From positions 124,001-188,000 of the forward strand of contig ABHC01000003.1 of NCBI GenBank assembly GCA_000171835.1: DNA of 64,000 nt. Direction: 5' to 3'. Under the pieces are notes generated by a model. It ran no database searches and had not been told where the DNA came from. It saw nothing but the letters and a program-made list of their open reading frames with translations. The position numbers and the translations under genes are program-made. Positions 36,547 through 45,849 of this stretch are shown piece after piece. The stretch's first letter is position 1; every line of letters starts with the position of its first letter. This DNA comes from an alpha proteobacterium BAL199. GTDB taxonomy: Bacteria > Pseudomonadota > Alphaproteobacteria > Thalassobaculales > Thalassobaculaceae.

Positions 36547-36566
36547 ATCTGGCCAAATAAATCTGG
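36539..36566. repeat. Tandem 14-bp direct repeat
   Basis: CCAAATAAATCTGG occurs twice head to tail. The first copy contains the stop codon (TAA, 36544-36546) of the upstream gene. Recent slippage duplication is the simplest explanation. Confidence 0.9.
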
Positions 36567-36577
36567 CTCGAACAACC

Positions 36578-36608
36578 TTGACCTTTCTGTCACTGGAAGG
36601 ACCATCTT
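36578..36608 (+). promoter_or_regulatory. CueR/MerR-type copper-responsive promoter
   Basis: TTGACC (36578-36583) and CATCTT (36603-36608) are separated by 19 bp, the over-long spacer of MerR-family promoters. The spacer holds the dyad CCTTTC-N7-GGAAGG (36582-36600), closely matching the E. coli copA site (TTGACCTT...GGAAGG). It lies 41 bp before the copper ATPase start. The cognate cueR-like gene is not in the window. Confidence 0.7.
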
Positions 36609-36649
36609 GGGCTAACGCGGAGATTTTTCGGCGACAAGGCAGGTGAATC

Positions 36650-39004
36650 ATGTCCGAGCACGACAAGCAGCACGCCGCTCACAACCACGCCCACGGGCAT
36701 GCCGCTCATGGTCATGCAGGTCATGGGCATCACCACAGGAACGGCCATCATTCGTCGCGCGTGATCTCGGACGACGAACGTCAACGCGGCGGCTATGTCT
36801 GCCCGATGTGCGCTGGGGTATGGAGTGCCGAGCCCGGCAACTGCCCGAAGTGCGGCATGGCCCTGGAACCCGCCGATCCACGCGGTGCGACCAAGACGCA
36901 ATACACCTGTCCGATGCACCCCGAGATCGTCCGGGACGAGCCCGGTTCCTGCCCGATCTGCGGCATGGCATTGGAGCCGATGACGGTCTCGCTCGATGCC
37001 GGCCCCAGTGCCGAGTTGCTCGACATGACCCGCCGCATGATCATCGGCGGAGTTCTGACCGCCCCGGTCCTGGTCCTGGCCATGGGTGGCATGGTGCCGG
37101 GGTTGGGGATGCTCCTGGAGGGCACCTGGGCGCGCTGGTTGCAAGCCCTGCTCGCCACCCCGGCCGTGCTATGGGCCGGCTGGCCGTTCTTTGAGCGCGC
37201 CTGGGCTTCGGTGCGCCTGCGCAGCCCGAACATGTTCACCCTGATCGGCCTCGGCACCGGCGCCGCCTATCTGTACAGCATCATCGCCCTGGCAGCCCCA
37301 GACCTGTTCCCGGACAGCCTGAAGGGCGAGCACGGCACCGTCGGCCTGTACTTCGAGAGCGCGGCGGTGATCGTCTTCCTGGTGCTGGTCGGGCAGGTCC
37401 TGGAATTGCGGGCCCGCGAGCGCACCAGCGGTGCAATCAAGGCCCTGCTGGAACTGGCGCCGCGCACCGCCCGTCGCGTCAAGGACGACGGCGACGACGA
37501 GGAAGTCTCGATCGACGTGTTGCTGAGCGGTGACCGGTTGCGGGTCCGGCCGGGCGAACGCGTGCCGGTCGACGGCGTGGTCCTGGAGGGCAGCAGCGCC
37601 GTCGATGAATCGATGGTCACCGGCGAGCCGGTACCGGTGGAAAAGCAACCGGACGACCCAGTGGTCGGCGGCACCCTGAACGGCCGCGGGTCCTTCGTGA
37701 TGCGTGCGGACAAGGTCGGGCGCGATACCTTGCTGTCGCGGATCGTCGACATGGTCGCCCAAGCCCAGCGCTCACGCGCGCCGATCCAGGGTCTGGCCGA
37801 CAAGGTGGCAAGCTGGTTCGTTCCGGCAGTGATCGCCATCGCCGTTCTGTCCTTCGTAATTTGGGCAGTCTGGGGACCGGAGCCGGCATTGGCCCATGCA
37901 CTGGTTGCGGCCGTCTCGGTACTGATCATCGCGTGTCCCTGTGCGCTGGGCCTCGCCACCCCGATGTCGATCATGGTCGGCACCGGTCGCGGCGCCCAGA
38001 TGGGCGTCCTGGTCCGGCACGCCGAGGCGCTGGAGCGGTTGGAGAAGGTCGACACGCTGGTGGTCGACAAGACCGGCACCCTGACCGAGGGCCACCCGAA
38101 GCTGAAGTCGGTATCGGCGCTCGACGGCTTCAAGGAGGCCGACATCCTGCGTCTCGTTGCCGGGCTGGAGCGTGGCAGCGAGCATCCCCTGGCGGAGGCA
38201 ATCCTGTCGGGTGCTCGCGACCGCGGCGTGACCGTGCCCGAAGCGGCGGCCTTTGACATGTACGTCGGACGCGGTGTCACCGGAACGGTCGACGGGCAGA
38301 CGGTCGCGTTCGGCAACGAACGGCTGATGAAGGAACAAGGCGTGGCGATCGAGGCCATGATCGACGTGGCGACTGCCGAACGCCGGGAAGGCGCCACCGC
38401 CATGTTCGTCGCCATCGGCGGCAAGCTGGCCGGTGTGGTAGCCGTTGCCGATCCGATCAAGGTCACCACCAAGGAAGCGGTCGATGCGCTGCGGCGTGAC
38501 GGCATCCGCGTCGTGATGCTGACCGGCGACGCCCGACCGACGGCCGAGGCTGTGGCCCGCGAACTTAGGATCGATGATGTTCACGCCGAGGTCCAACCGC
38601 AGGACAAGGCCGACATCGTCGAGCGACTGCAGAAGGAAGGAGCTGTCGTGGCGATGGCTGGTGACGGCGTCAACGACGCCCCGGCCCTGGCGCGCGCCGA
38701 TGTCGGCATCGCCATGGGGACGGGAACGGACGTGGCGATTGAGAGCGCGGGACTGACCCTGGTTCGAGGCGATCTGCGCAGCATCGTCCAGGCTCGCCAT
38801 CTCAGCCGTGCGACCATGAGCAACATCCGGCAGAATCTGTTCCTGGCGTTCGTGTACAACGCCTTGGGTGTGCCGATCGCCGCCGGCGTGCTGTACCCGT
38901 TCCTGGGCGTGTTGCTGAGCCCGATGATCGCCGCCGCCGCCATGAGCCTGAGTTCGGTATCGGTCATTACCAACGCGCTGCGTTTGCGCAGCACGCGTCT
39001 CTAG
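36650..39004 (+). CDS. copA: Cu+-exporting P1B-type ATPase
   Basis: A 784-residue P-type ATPase. Residues 1-34 contain 14 His. Two small metal-binding modules follow: Cys51/54/65/68 and CPMHPEIV with Cys87/101/104 and GMALEP. The membrane site CPC is at 429-431, phosphorylated Asp473 lies in DKTGTLTEG, and the hinge [14 protein letters not shown] is intact. [11 protein letters not shown] and [15 protein letters not shown] match copper-specific CopA helices. It pumps Cu+ out of the cytoplasm. The N-terminus uses heavy-metal-binding domains rather than the classical GMTCxxC fold. A cytochrome c gene follows 17 bp later. Confidence 0.93.
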   Translation: MSEHDKQHAAHNHAHGHAAHGHAGHGHHHRNGHHSSRVISDDERQRGGYVCPMCAGVWSAEPGNCPKCGMALEPADPRGATKTQYTCPMHPEIVRDEPGSCPICGMALEPMTVSLDAGPSAELLDMTRRMIIGGVLTAPVLVLAMGGMVPGLGMLLEGTWARWLQALLATPAVLWAGWPFFERAWASVRLRSPNMFTLIGLGTGAAYLYSIIALAAPDLFPDSLKGEHGTVGLYFESAAVIVFLVLVGQVLELRARERTSGAIKALLELAPRTARRVKDDGDDEEVSIDVLLSGDRLRVRPGERVPVDGVVLEGSSAVDESMVTGEPVPVEKQPDDPVVGGTLNGRGSFVMRADKVGRDTLLSRIVDMVAQAQRSRAPIQGLADKVASWFVPAVIAIAVLSFVIWAVWGPEPALAHALVAAVSVLIIACPCALGLATPMSIMVGTGRGAQMGVLVRHAEALERLEKVDTLVVDKTGTLTEGHPKLKSVSALDGFKEADILRLVAGLERGSEHPLAEAILSGARDRGVTVPEAAAFDMYVGRGVTGTVDGQTVAFGNERLMKEQGVAIEAMIDVATAERREGATAMFVAIGGKLAGVVAVADPIKVTTKEAVDALRRDGIRVVMLTGDARPTAEAVARELRIDDVHAEVQPQDKADIVERLQKEGAVVAMAGDGVNDAPALARADVGIAMGTGTDVAIESAGLTLVRGDLRSIVQARHLSRATMSNIRQNLFLAFVYNALGVPIAAGVLYPFLGVLLSPMIAAAAMSLSSVSVITNALRLRSTRL

Positions 39005-39021
39005 CTTCAGGGAAAGTCGAT

Positions 39022-39501
39022 ATGCAGCGCAGTTGGGTCGTGTTGGCCGGTGGTATCGCAGTCGCCGCCGCCGTCATCGCTATCGTGATGTCGGCGGTCC
39101 CGGGCGCTGCACCATCGGCGGGGCTGTTGAAGCCCGACGACCCTGTGGTTGTCGCACAGGGTCGGCAGATCTACGAGAGCCAGTGCGCCGCCTGCCACGG
39201 TGCTGATCTGGCCGGACAGCCGGACTGGCAGAAGCGCAAGGCGGACGGCCGTCTTCCGGCGCCGCCGCACGACGAGACCGGGCACACGTGGCATCATCCG
39301 GACGCCGTGCTGTTCGACCTGACGAAGTTGGGGCCGGCAAAGATGATCGGCGATCCGACGTACCAGACGGACATGCCGGCCTACGAAGGCAAACTAAGCG
39401 ACGACGAGATCGTTGCCGTGCTGTCCTACATCAAGAGCACTTGGCCGCAGCCGATCCGAGACCGACACGACCGCATGAACGCCGAAGCCCGCCAGAACTG
39501 A
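39022..39501 (+). CDS. Membrane-anchored c-type cytochrome
   Basis: A 159-residue protein with an N-terminal membrane anchor or signal (residues 5-27) and haem site CAACH (Cys55, Cys58, His59). The axial Met is probably in TDMPAYEGKLSDDEI, a class I cytochrome c pattern. It is on the same transcript as the copper ATPase, so it may be a partner in copper oxidation or periplasmic electron transfer (inference). Its last codons form the left arm of a terminator hairpin. Confidence 0.9.
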   Translation: MQRSWVVLAGGIAVAAAVIAIVMSAVPGAAPSAGLLKPDDPVVVAQGRQIYESQCAACHGADLAGQPDWQKRKADGRLPAPPHDETGHTWHHPDAVLFDLTKLGPAKMIGDPTYQTDMPAYEGKLSDDEIVAVLSYIKSTWPQPIRDRHDRMNAEARQN

Positions 39502-39518
39502 TGCTCCGGCGGGCTTCG
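39483..39518. terminator. Bidirectional terminator hairpin
   Basis: CGAAGCCCGCC (39483-39493) and GGCGGGCTTCG (39508-39518) are perfect 11-bp inverted repeats around a 14-base loop. It lies between the convergent cytochrome and csbD genes, overlapping the end of the cytochrome gene. Confidence 0.6.
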
Positions 39519-39540
39519 TGGGTTCAATTAGGCAACCGGC

Positions 39541-39738
39541 CTAGTGTCGTGACAGCCAGTCGTTGATCTCGCGCTCGGCCTCTTCCTTGGTCTTGCCGTA
39601 GCGTTCCTGGATCAGACCGGCCAGTTCGGTCTGCCGGCCCTGGATCCGGTCCAACTCGTCGTTGGTGAGCTTGCCCCACTGCTGCTGGGCCTTACCCTTG
39701 AACTGCTTCCAGTTACCTTCGACCTGATCCCAATTCAT
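39541..39738 (-). CDS. CsbD-family stress protein
   Basis: A 65-residue CsbD-like protein, MNWDQVEGNWKQFKGKAQQQ followed by a second repeat-like helix (LAGLIQERYGKTKEEAEREI). The start at 39738 has an AAGGAG ribosome-binding site. CsbD proteins are abundant general-stress proteins of unknown mechanism. An EcfG-like promoter lies upstream. Confidence 0.92.
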   Translation of the reverse strand: MNWDQVEGNWKQFKGKAQQQWGKLTNDELDRIQGRQTELAGLIQERYGKTKEEAEREINDWLSRH

Positions 39739-39772
39739 CGCGATCTCCTTGGGTTGATGGAACTGCGGGGGT

Positions 39773-39798
39773 AACGCTGCCCCGCCGTCCATGGTCCC
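39773..39798 (-). promoter_or_regulatory. Candidate EcfG (general stress sigma) promoter of csbD
   Basis: On the minus strand GGGAC (39794-39798) and CGTT (39773-39776) are separated by 17 bp, against the alphaproteobacterial EcfG consensus GGAAC-N16/17-CGTT. It is 34 bp before the csbD start, and csbD genes are common members of this regulon. Confidence 0.45.
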
Positions 39799-39820
39799 GT
39801 GTGATCGCTGTGACAGCCTG

Positions 39821-40633
39821 TTATCGGCCGACGAAAGTCGGTTTCTCCTTGGCCAGGAACGCTTTATAGCCGCGCTGGAAGTCCTCGGTGTCGAAGGCGT
39901 CATAGCCCAGGTCCTTCTCGGCCTCGGTCAGCGGCTTCGGATCGGTCAAGCGGTAGATGAACTGCTTGTGCCAGCGCGCGGTCAGCGGCGCGCCCTCGGC
40001 GATCTTGGCCGCCCACTCATAAGCCGCAGCCTCGACCTGGTTGTCGGGCACCACCTTGGTGGCGATACCGAGCCGCAGCGCATCGGCGGCGTTCAGCAGG
40101 TCGCCGACCAGCAGGATCTGCAGCATGGCGCTGGCGCCGTACTTCTTCACCTGGAACTCAAGTTCCTCCATCGACTCGACCAGACCGAGACGCTTGACCG
40201 GCACCCCGAACCGGCTGCTCTCGCCGCAGATCCGCAGGTCGCATAACGCGGCCAGGCCGAAGCCGCCGCCGACGCACAACCCTTCGATCAATGCGATCAC
40301 CGGGTGGCGGCAGGCCACCACCGCCTCGGATGACGGCGCCGACACCTCGGCGTATTTCTTGGCCGCCGCCTTGTCCTTGCGCACGCTCTCGAACTCCGAG
40401 ATGTCGGCGCCGGCCGAGAACGCCTTGCCGCCGGCGCCGCGCACCACCACGCAGCGCAGCTCGGTGTCGGCATCGAGCGCCCGGAACACCCGGTCGAGGC
40501 CGGTGAACACCCCGAGGTTCATGGCGTTGTGCTTGGCCGCCCGGTTGATGGTGACGGTGGCGATGCGGTCCTCGATGTGGACCAGCAGATCCTCCGTCCC
40601 CGACAGGTCGGCGGTTCCCTTAACGGCAGTCAT
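39821..40633 (-). CDS. Enoyl-CoA hydratase/isomerase family protein
   Basis: A 270-residue crotonase-fold protein. AFSAGADISEFESV forms part of the oxyanion hole, and LIEGLCVGGGFGLAALCDLRI is the second conserved block. The position usually occupied by a catalytic Glu/Gly-rich P-x-x-G segment reads GLVESMEELEF, a slightly atypical version. It hydrates or isomerises enoyl-CoA esters. It overlaps the upstream CoA-transferase gene by 4 bp (ATGA), so the two are translationally coupled and probably handle one acyl-CoA substrate. Confidence 0.9.
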   Translation of the reverse strand: MTAVKGTADLSGTEDLLVHIEDRIATVTINRAAKHNAMNLGVFTGLDRVFRALDADTELRCVVVRGAGGKAFSAGADISEFESVRKDKAAAKKYAEVSAPSSEAVVACRHPVIALIEGLCVGGGFGLAALCDLRICGESSRFGVPVKRLGLVESMEELEFQVKKYGASAMLQILLVGDLLNAADALRLGIATKVVPDNQVEAAAYEWAAKIAEGAPLTARWHKQFIYRLTDPKPLTEAEKDLGYDAFDTEDFQRGYKAFLAKEKPTFVGR

Positions 40634-41868
40634 TCAGCAGCCTCCCGGCTTGCGGTATCGCCCAGATGCACGGCATTGCCTGCCGCCAGGGCCTCGATTT
40701 CAGCTTCGGTGTAGCCAAGCTCGGCCAAGACCTCGGCGGTGTGTTGTCCGAACAGCGGCGACGGCATCGCCACCTTGCCGGGGGTTCCCTGGAACTTGAT
40801 CGGCAGACCGATGGTCTGGACGTTGCCGGCCACCGGGTGGTCGACCGTCGGCACCATCTCGCGCGCAATGGTCTGCGGATCCTGGTGCATCTCCAGGATG
40901 TCGAAGATCGGGCCCGCCGGTATCCCCTCGGCCTCGAACTTGGCCAGCCAAGCCTCCCGGCTGTCCTTCTCGAAGCGTGCGTTCAACTCGGCCTCGAGTT
41001 CCTTCAGGTTGGCGAGCCGGTCGCCGTTGCTCTGGAACCGCGGATCGGCGAACAACTCGGGCGCACCGATCATGGTGCACATCTTTTCCCAGAATTTGGC
41101 GGTGTTGGCCGCAATGTTGATGTAGCCGTCAGCGCAGCGAACCGCCTGATACGGCGCGCTCAGGGGATGGGCCGACCCCATGGCGCGGGGCGCCACGCCG
41201 GTAGCGAACGCAATCGCCGACTGCCAATAGGTCAGCGTGATCCCGGCTTCCATCAGCGAGGTGTCCAGGCGCTGGCCCTCGCCCGTCTTCAGCCGATGGC
41301 TGTAGGCGGCGCAAATGCCGAGCGCCAGGAGCAGGCCGGCGGTGATGTCGCAGACCGGCGGGCCAACCTTGACCGGCGGGCCGTCCGGCCGCTCGCCGGT
41401 GACGCTCATCAGACCGCTCATGCCCTGGGCGACGAGGTCGAAGCCGCCGCGCTTGGCGTAAGGGCCGGTCAGGCCGAACCCGGAGATCGAGGCGTAGATC
41501 AGGCCCGGGTTGGTTTTCTTCAGGTCCTCGTAGCCAAGGCCGAGCCGTTCCAGCACGCCGGGCCGGAAGTTCTCGGTCAGCACGTCGGCCTTGGCGACGA
41601 GCTTGCGCAAGGCGGCCGCACCCTCCGGGATCTTTAGGTCGAGCACAATGCCGCGCTTGTTGCGGTTCATCATCATGAACGAGGCGCTCTCGCCGTTTAT
41701 CGCCGGCGGGATGGTGCGCCGGGTATCGTCGCCACCCGGCGACTTCTCGACCTTGATGACGTCGGCCCCCATGTCCGCCAGCATCAGCCCGCAGGTCGGG
41801 CCGGCCATGTGGTGGCAGAGTTCGATGACGGTCATGCCCTGCAGCGGGCCGAAGGCGCGGGCGCCCAT
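40630..41868 (-). CDS. CaiB/BaiF-family (class III) CoA-transferase
   Basis: A 412-residue family III CoA-transferase. GMTVIELCHHMAGPTCGLML and ADVIKVEKSPGGDDTR are N-terminal signatures; the catalytic Asp is in GGFDLVAQGMSGLMSVTG and DTSLMEAG follows. These enzymes move CoA between acids (carnitine, formyl, succinyl types); the acceptor here is unknown. The start at 41868 (MGARAFGPLQG) removes a basic 64-residue extension that overlaps the divergent region. First of a two-gene unit with the enoyl-CoA hydratase. Confidence 0.9.
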   Translation of the reverse strand: MGARAFGPLQGMTVIELCHHMAGPTCGLMLADMGADVIKVEKSPGGDDTRRTIPPAINGESASFMMMNRNKRGIVLDLKIPEGAAALRKLVAKADVLTENFRPGVLERLGLGYEDLKKTNPGLIYASISGFGLTGPYAKRGGFDLVAQGMSGLMSVTGERPDGPPVKVGPPVCDITAGLLLALGICAAYSHRLKTGEGQRLDTSLMEAGITLTYWQSAIAFATGVAPRAMGSAHPLSAPYQAVRCADGYINIAANTAKFWEKMCTMIGAPELFADPRFQSNGDRLANLKELEAELNARFEKDSREAWLAKFEAEGIPAGPIFDILEMHQDPQTIAREMVPTVDHPVAGNVQTIGLPIKFQGTPGKVAMPSPLFGQHTAEVLAELGYTEAEIEALAAGNAVHLGDTASREAAE

Positions 41869-42026
41869 GGTTTCCTCCTCGATGGTGCGCCGTCCCGGCC
41901 CGACGGTTAGAGCGGAGTTTCCGGGCGGCGTCTTGCGCCGTCCCGGACGGGCGGCGTATGGATTCCGCAGATCCCACAACGACCGCCCGGCCACGTCAAG
42001 CGCCGCCCGCCGCAGGAGACCCGACA

Positions 42027-43073
42027 ATGACCGACAAGCCGAGAATCGCCGTGCTGGCACTGGGAGGCACCATCGCCATGGTGAAGGGCGATCACGGCGG
42101 CGTTCGCCCCGGCCTGGGCGCCGACGACCTGGTCGCGGCGGTTCCCGGAATCGACCGCTTCGCCACCATCTCGGCCGAGACCGTCAAGACGGTCGGCAGT
42201 TCCGATCTCACCGTCGACGACGTGCTCGCAGTCGCCAGCCGGATCACAGAACTGGTGGATGCCGGCGCGATCGACGGTGCAGTGGTGACACAGGGCACCG
42301 ACACCATGGAGGAATCCTCCTTCCTGCTGGACCTCGCGCTGGACGGCCGGATACCGGTCGTGGTGACCGGGGCGATGCGCAATCCGCTGTCGGTCTCGCA
42401 TGACGGCCCGGGCAACCTGCTGGCGGCAGTGATGACCGTCGCCGACCTGGAGGTCCGTCGCCGCTCCGCCAAACTCGGCGTTCTGGTCGTCCTCCTCGAC
42501 ACCATCCACGCCGCCATCGACGTGGCCAAGGCCAGCCCGCACCGGATCGACGCGTTCCACAGCATGGTCGCCGGCCCGGTCGGCGTGCTGGTGGAAGACC
42601 GCGTACGCCTGCTCGGCACGCCGAACCGGGCGCACAAGAAGGCGTTCGACACTGCGACCGGGAATCGCCGCCCCGCCGGCTGGACCGATACCAACGCCAG
42701 CGTGGCGCTCCTCACCCTCGGCCTCGGGGAATCTGGTGGCCTGCTGGCAGCATTGGCCGATGATCCCGCGCATTTCGGCTATAGCGGTGCCGTGCTGGGC
42801 GCAATGGGCGGTGGTCATACTCCAAGCTGGGTGGTCGAGCACGTCGAGGCCCTGGCTCGTCGGATGCCGGTGGTGATGGCCGCGCGCATCCAATCCGGGT
42901 ACCTGCTGGAAGCGACCTACGAACGCGCCGGTTCCGAAATCGACCTGATCAAGCGCGGAGTGGTCTCCGCCGGCCGTCTGCCGCCGCTCAAGGCCCGTCT
43001 GCTGCTGACGATGCTGCTGCGCGCCGAGGCGACCCGGGAAGCTTCACAGGCGGTGTGGGACACGCTCAACTGA
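42027..43073 (+). CDS. L-asparaginase (type I/II family)
   Basis: A 348-residue asparaginase. The first catalytic Thr lies in LALGGTIAMVKG and the second in VTQGTDTMEESSF. A lysine of the active site is probably in MRNPLSVSHDGPGN (usually MR...SxDG), where Asp is conserved. It hydrolyses asparagine to aspartate and ammonia. There is no signal peptide, so it is cytoplasmic. The start at 42027 has a CAGGAG site. Divergent from the CoA-transferase gene and convergent with the MFS gene. Confidence 0.9.
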   Translation: MTDKPRIAVLALGGTIAMVKGDHGGVRPGLGADDLVAAVPGIDRFATISAETVKTVGSSDLTVDDVLAVASRITELVDAGAIDGAVVTQGTDTMEESSFLLDLALDGRIPVVVTGAMRNPLSVSHDGPGNLLAAVMTVADLEVRRRSAKLGVLVVLLDTIHAAIDVAKASPHRIDAFHSMVAGPVGVLVEDRVRLLGTPNRAHKKAFDTATGNRRPAGWTDTNASVALLTLGLGESGGLLAALADDPAHFGYSGAVLGAMGGGHTPSWVVEHVEALARRMPVVMAARIQSGYLLEATYERAGSEIDLIKRGVVSAGRLPPLKARLLLTMLLRAEATREASQAVWDTLN

Positions 43074-43097
43074 CCGTTGCGCGAGACAGATCAACGA

Positions 43098-44360
43098 TTA
43101 GCCGGATCGGTCGACCTCTTCCGGCGGCCGTATCCGGCGGAAGTTGATCAGCAGCAGCAGGTCGTAGACGACCTTCAGCGCACCGCCGACCACCAACGGC
43201 CAGCCGAAGGTCGAAACCGTCAGCAGATAGCCCGCCGCCAGCGGGCCGACGGCTGAGGCGAAACTGCGGGGCACCGCGGTCAGGCTGGCGGCGGCCGGCC
43301 GCTCCTCCGGGGTCACCACGGCCATGACGTAGGAACTGCGGGTCGGCACATCCATCTGGGACAGCGCCCCCCGCACCAACAGCAGGGCGATCGCCACCTC
43401 CAAGTTCGGTGCGAACGGTACCAACATGATGCAGACATTCGCCGGCAGGTGCGTGAACACCATGGTGTTGATCAGGCCGAAGCGTTCGGCGACCGGGACC
43501 GCCACCAGCTGCGACACCGCGGTGCAGATGCTGCTCCAGAACAGGATGGCCGCCATCGTGCTGACCGACACGCCGAAGTGCTGATACAGCCACAGCGCCA
43601 GGATCGACTGAACCAGGAAGCCACCACCGAACGAGTCGATGCAGAACAGCGCAGCCAGCCGGTAGACCGTGGACCGCGATTCCTTCAATGGCGCCGGCGG
43701 TGCGTTCGAGGTCCGCTCGATCGCCGGCGACAACCGGCGGTACACAATGAAGGACGTCAGCCCGACCGCCCCGTACAGGACAAACATGATCCGCATCGCG
43801 TCGGGCAGGCTGAGCCCGGTCCAGCCTGCGGTCAGGTCGGGGATCGCGGCCGCCAGGGCGCCGACCGCCCCCAGCAGCGACCCGGCAAGGCTGTAGCGCG
43901 CGAACAGGGCCGTGCGGCGCTTGGGTTCGATGGATTGCGACAGAACCGTGTGCTCCAGCGGCAGGAACACGCTGACGTCGCCGGAACTCGGGTTCATGGT
44001 GCCGACGAACGCGATAATCAGGATCGGCCACAGGTCGGTCGACAGAGTGAAGCCGAGGCCGGTTGCCGCCATCAGCAGCCCGGCCGCCCGCAGCAACCGC
44101 CGTCGCGGATATCGGTTGGCGAACACGCCAACGCCGAGCGTGAGGCAGGCCGAACCGATCAGGGTGGCCGTGATGATCGCTCCCACGGCAAACGCGCTGA
44201 ATCCCAGTTCGATCAGGTAGACAGGCAACAGCAGAGCGACGAAGCCGTCAGCGAATGCGCGCAGACCCCGGATCCACAGGATCCGTGCGGCATCCGGCGT
44301 AACTCCGTTGGGCAGCAGCCGCCACCACTCGTCCCCGATCAGCATTTGAAGCAGCCTCAT
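43098..44360 (-). CDS. Major facilitator superfamily transporter
   Basis: A 420-residue protein with about twelve hydrophobic segments in two halves. GVGVFANRYPRRRLL fits the MFS motif A loop between helices 2 and 3. ATG 44360 (MRLLQMLIGDEW) was chosen; an in-frame GTG at 44393 also exists. Substrate unknown. It is divergent from the disrupted HWE kinase gene; 44361-44573 shows no other feature. Confidence 0.87.
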   Translation of the reverse strand: MRLLQMLIGDEWWRLLPNGVTPDAARILWIRGLRAFADGFVALLLPVYLIELGFSAFAVGAIITATLIGSACLTLGVGVFANRYPRRRLLRAAGLLMAATGLGFTLSTDLWPILIIAFVGTMNPSSGDVSVFLPLEHTVLSQSIEPKRRTALFARYSLAGSLLGAVGALAAAIPDLTAGWTGLSLPDAMRIMFVLYGAVGLTSFIVYRRLSPAIERTSNAPPAPLKESRSTVYRLAALFCIDSFGGGFLVQSILALWLYQHFGVSVSTMAAILFWSSICTAVSQLVAVPVAERFGLINTMVFTHLPANVCIMLVPFAPNLEVAIALLLVRGALSQMDVPTRSSYVMAVVTPEERPAAASLTAVPRSFASAVGPLAAGYLLTVSTFGWPLVVGGALKVVYDLLLLINFRRIRPPEEVDRSG

Positions 44361-45095
44361 CCCGCACCGGATCGACGAGCAGCATCCCGCCACCGATGAT
44401 CATTCACTGTGGTGTTTCGGCAAGCCGGTGTCGAGCAGGCCGATGCTCAGACGCTGGAACCTCTTCAATCGAGCACAGATCTGATTCAATGTTCGCGTCG
44501 ACAGCACTGATCGGCGTGATAGATAATTGAGCGGAACCCAGCGAATTCACTAGGCGACACAAACATTGAAGCGATGAGATCCAGGCACGACTTCCTCGCC
44601 CGAGGCGGCGAAATGGGTGAACTCACGCGCGCTTACGATTGGGCATCTACGTCAATTGGCCCGCCTGAGACCTGGCCGCAGAGCCTTCGCACAACCGTCC
44701 GGCTGGTCCTGAACACCCGGCATCCGATGTTCATTTTCTGGGGTCCGGAACTCATCCAATTCTACAACGACGCCTACCGCCAGACGATGGGTCCGGAACG
44801 CCACCCCAGTGCCCTCGGCCAGCGCGGGCGGGAGTGTTGGGAGGAAATCTGGGACATTATCGGCCCGCAGATCGAACTCGTCATGGCCGGCGAGGGGGCG
44901 ACTTGGCACGAGGACCAGCTTGTTCCGATCACCCGCCATGGCCGGCGTGAGGACGTCTGGTGGACCTACGGCTACAGCCCGATCGACGATGAAACCCAGC
45001 CGGGCGGGGTGGGAGGTGTGCTGGTCGTCTGCAATGACGTGACCGACCAGCATTATGCGGTCGACGCGCTCCGGGCGAGCGAAGAGCGTCTGCAG

Positions 45096-45800
45096 CTAGT
45101 GGATAGAATCCAACACTTGGTGCCCACGCCTGACGGCGGCGATGATTTTGTCGGGATCGGCTGTCCAGTTGAAGGGCTTCGGATCTGAGGCGTTGTGCTC
45201 GTCGAGGAAGCGGTTGATGGCGGCCTGGAGGTCGGCGACAGAGCGGAAGACGCCGCGCTTGAGGCGGCGCTTGGCGAGCCTGGCGAAGAAGCCTTCGACG
45301 GCGTTGAGCCAGGAACATGAGGTCGGCACGAAGTGGAAGGTCCAGCGGGGATGGCGGTGCAGCCAGGCGCGGACCTTGGGGTGCTTGTGGGCGGCGTAGT
45401 TGTCGAGGACGGCGTGGATCACCTTGCCGGCCGGAACCTGGGCCTCGATGTGGTTGAGGAAGCGGATGAACTCCTGGTGGCGGTGACGCTGCATGTTGCG
45501 GCCGATGACGGTGCCGTCGAGCACGTTGAGGGCAGCGAACAAGGTGGTGGTGCCATGGCGCTTGTAGTCGTGGGTCATGGTGCCGGCGCGGCCCTTCTTC
45601 AGCGGCAGGCCGGGCTGGGTGCGGTCGAGCGCCTGGATCTGGCTCTTCTCGTCGACGCTGAGCACGATGGCGTGGGCCGGCGGGTCGACATAGAGCCCGA
45701 CCACGTCGCGCAGCTTGGTCACGAACTCCGGGTCGTTCGAGAGCTTGAACTGCCGGATCCGATGCGGGGCCAAACCGTGAGCACGCCAGATCCGCTGCAC
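45096..45800 (-). pseudogene. IS630-family transposase lacking its N-terminal DNA-binding domain
   Basis: A 234-residue frame from a GTG at 45800. The DDE residues are visible: LSVDEKSQIQALDRTQP, AVLDNYAAHKHPKV and SWLNAVEGFFARL. Members of this family usually have about 340 residues with an N-terminal helix-turn-helix; here the homology begins at VQRIWRAHGL and the first about 100 residues are missing. The stop codon TAG (45098-45096) is built from the target TA plus one host base. It is unlikely to be active on its own. Confidence 0.85.
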
Positions 45801-45849
45801 CGAACCCGCGGGAATCCTGAGCGGGATTCTAATGTCGGATTTTATCCAC
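45099..45849 (-). mobile_element. Internally deleted IS630-family element, 751 bp
   Basis: Terminal inverted repeats read inward as GTGGATAGAATCCAACA and GTGGATAAAATCCGACA (two mismatches in 17). A TA dinucleotide flanks each side (45097-45098 and 45850-45851), the standard IS630/Tc1 target duplication. The element is about 350 bp shorter than typical members, with the missing part at the 5' end of the transposase. Near-repeats GAATCCCGC and GGATTCCCGC at the right end suggest deletion between them (inference). Confidence 0.9.

Noticed and set aside
44394-44573. EcfG-type promoter for the HWE kinase
   Set aside because: Two GGAAC sequences occur, but neither has CGTT at a 16-17 bp spacing.
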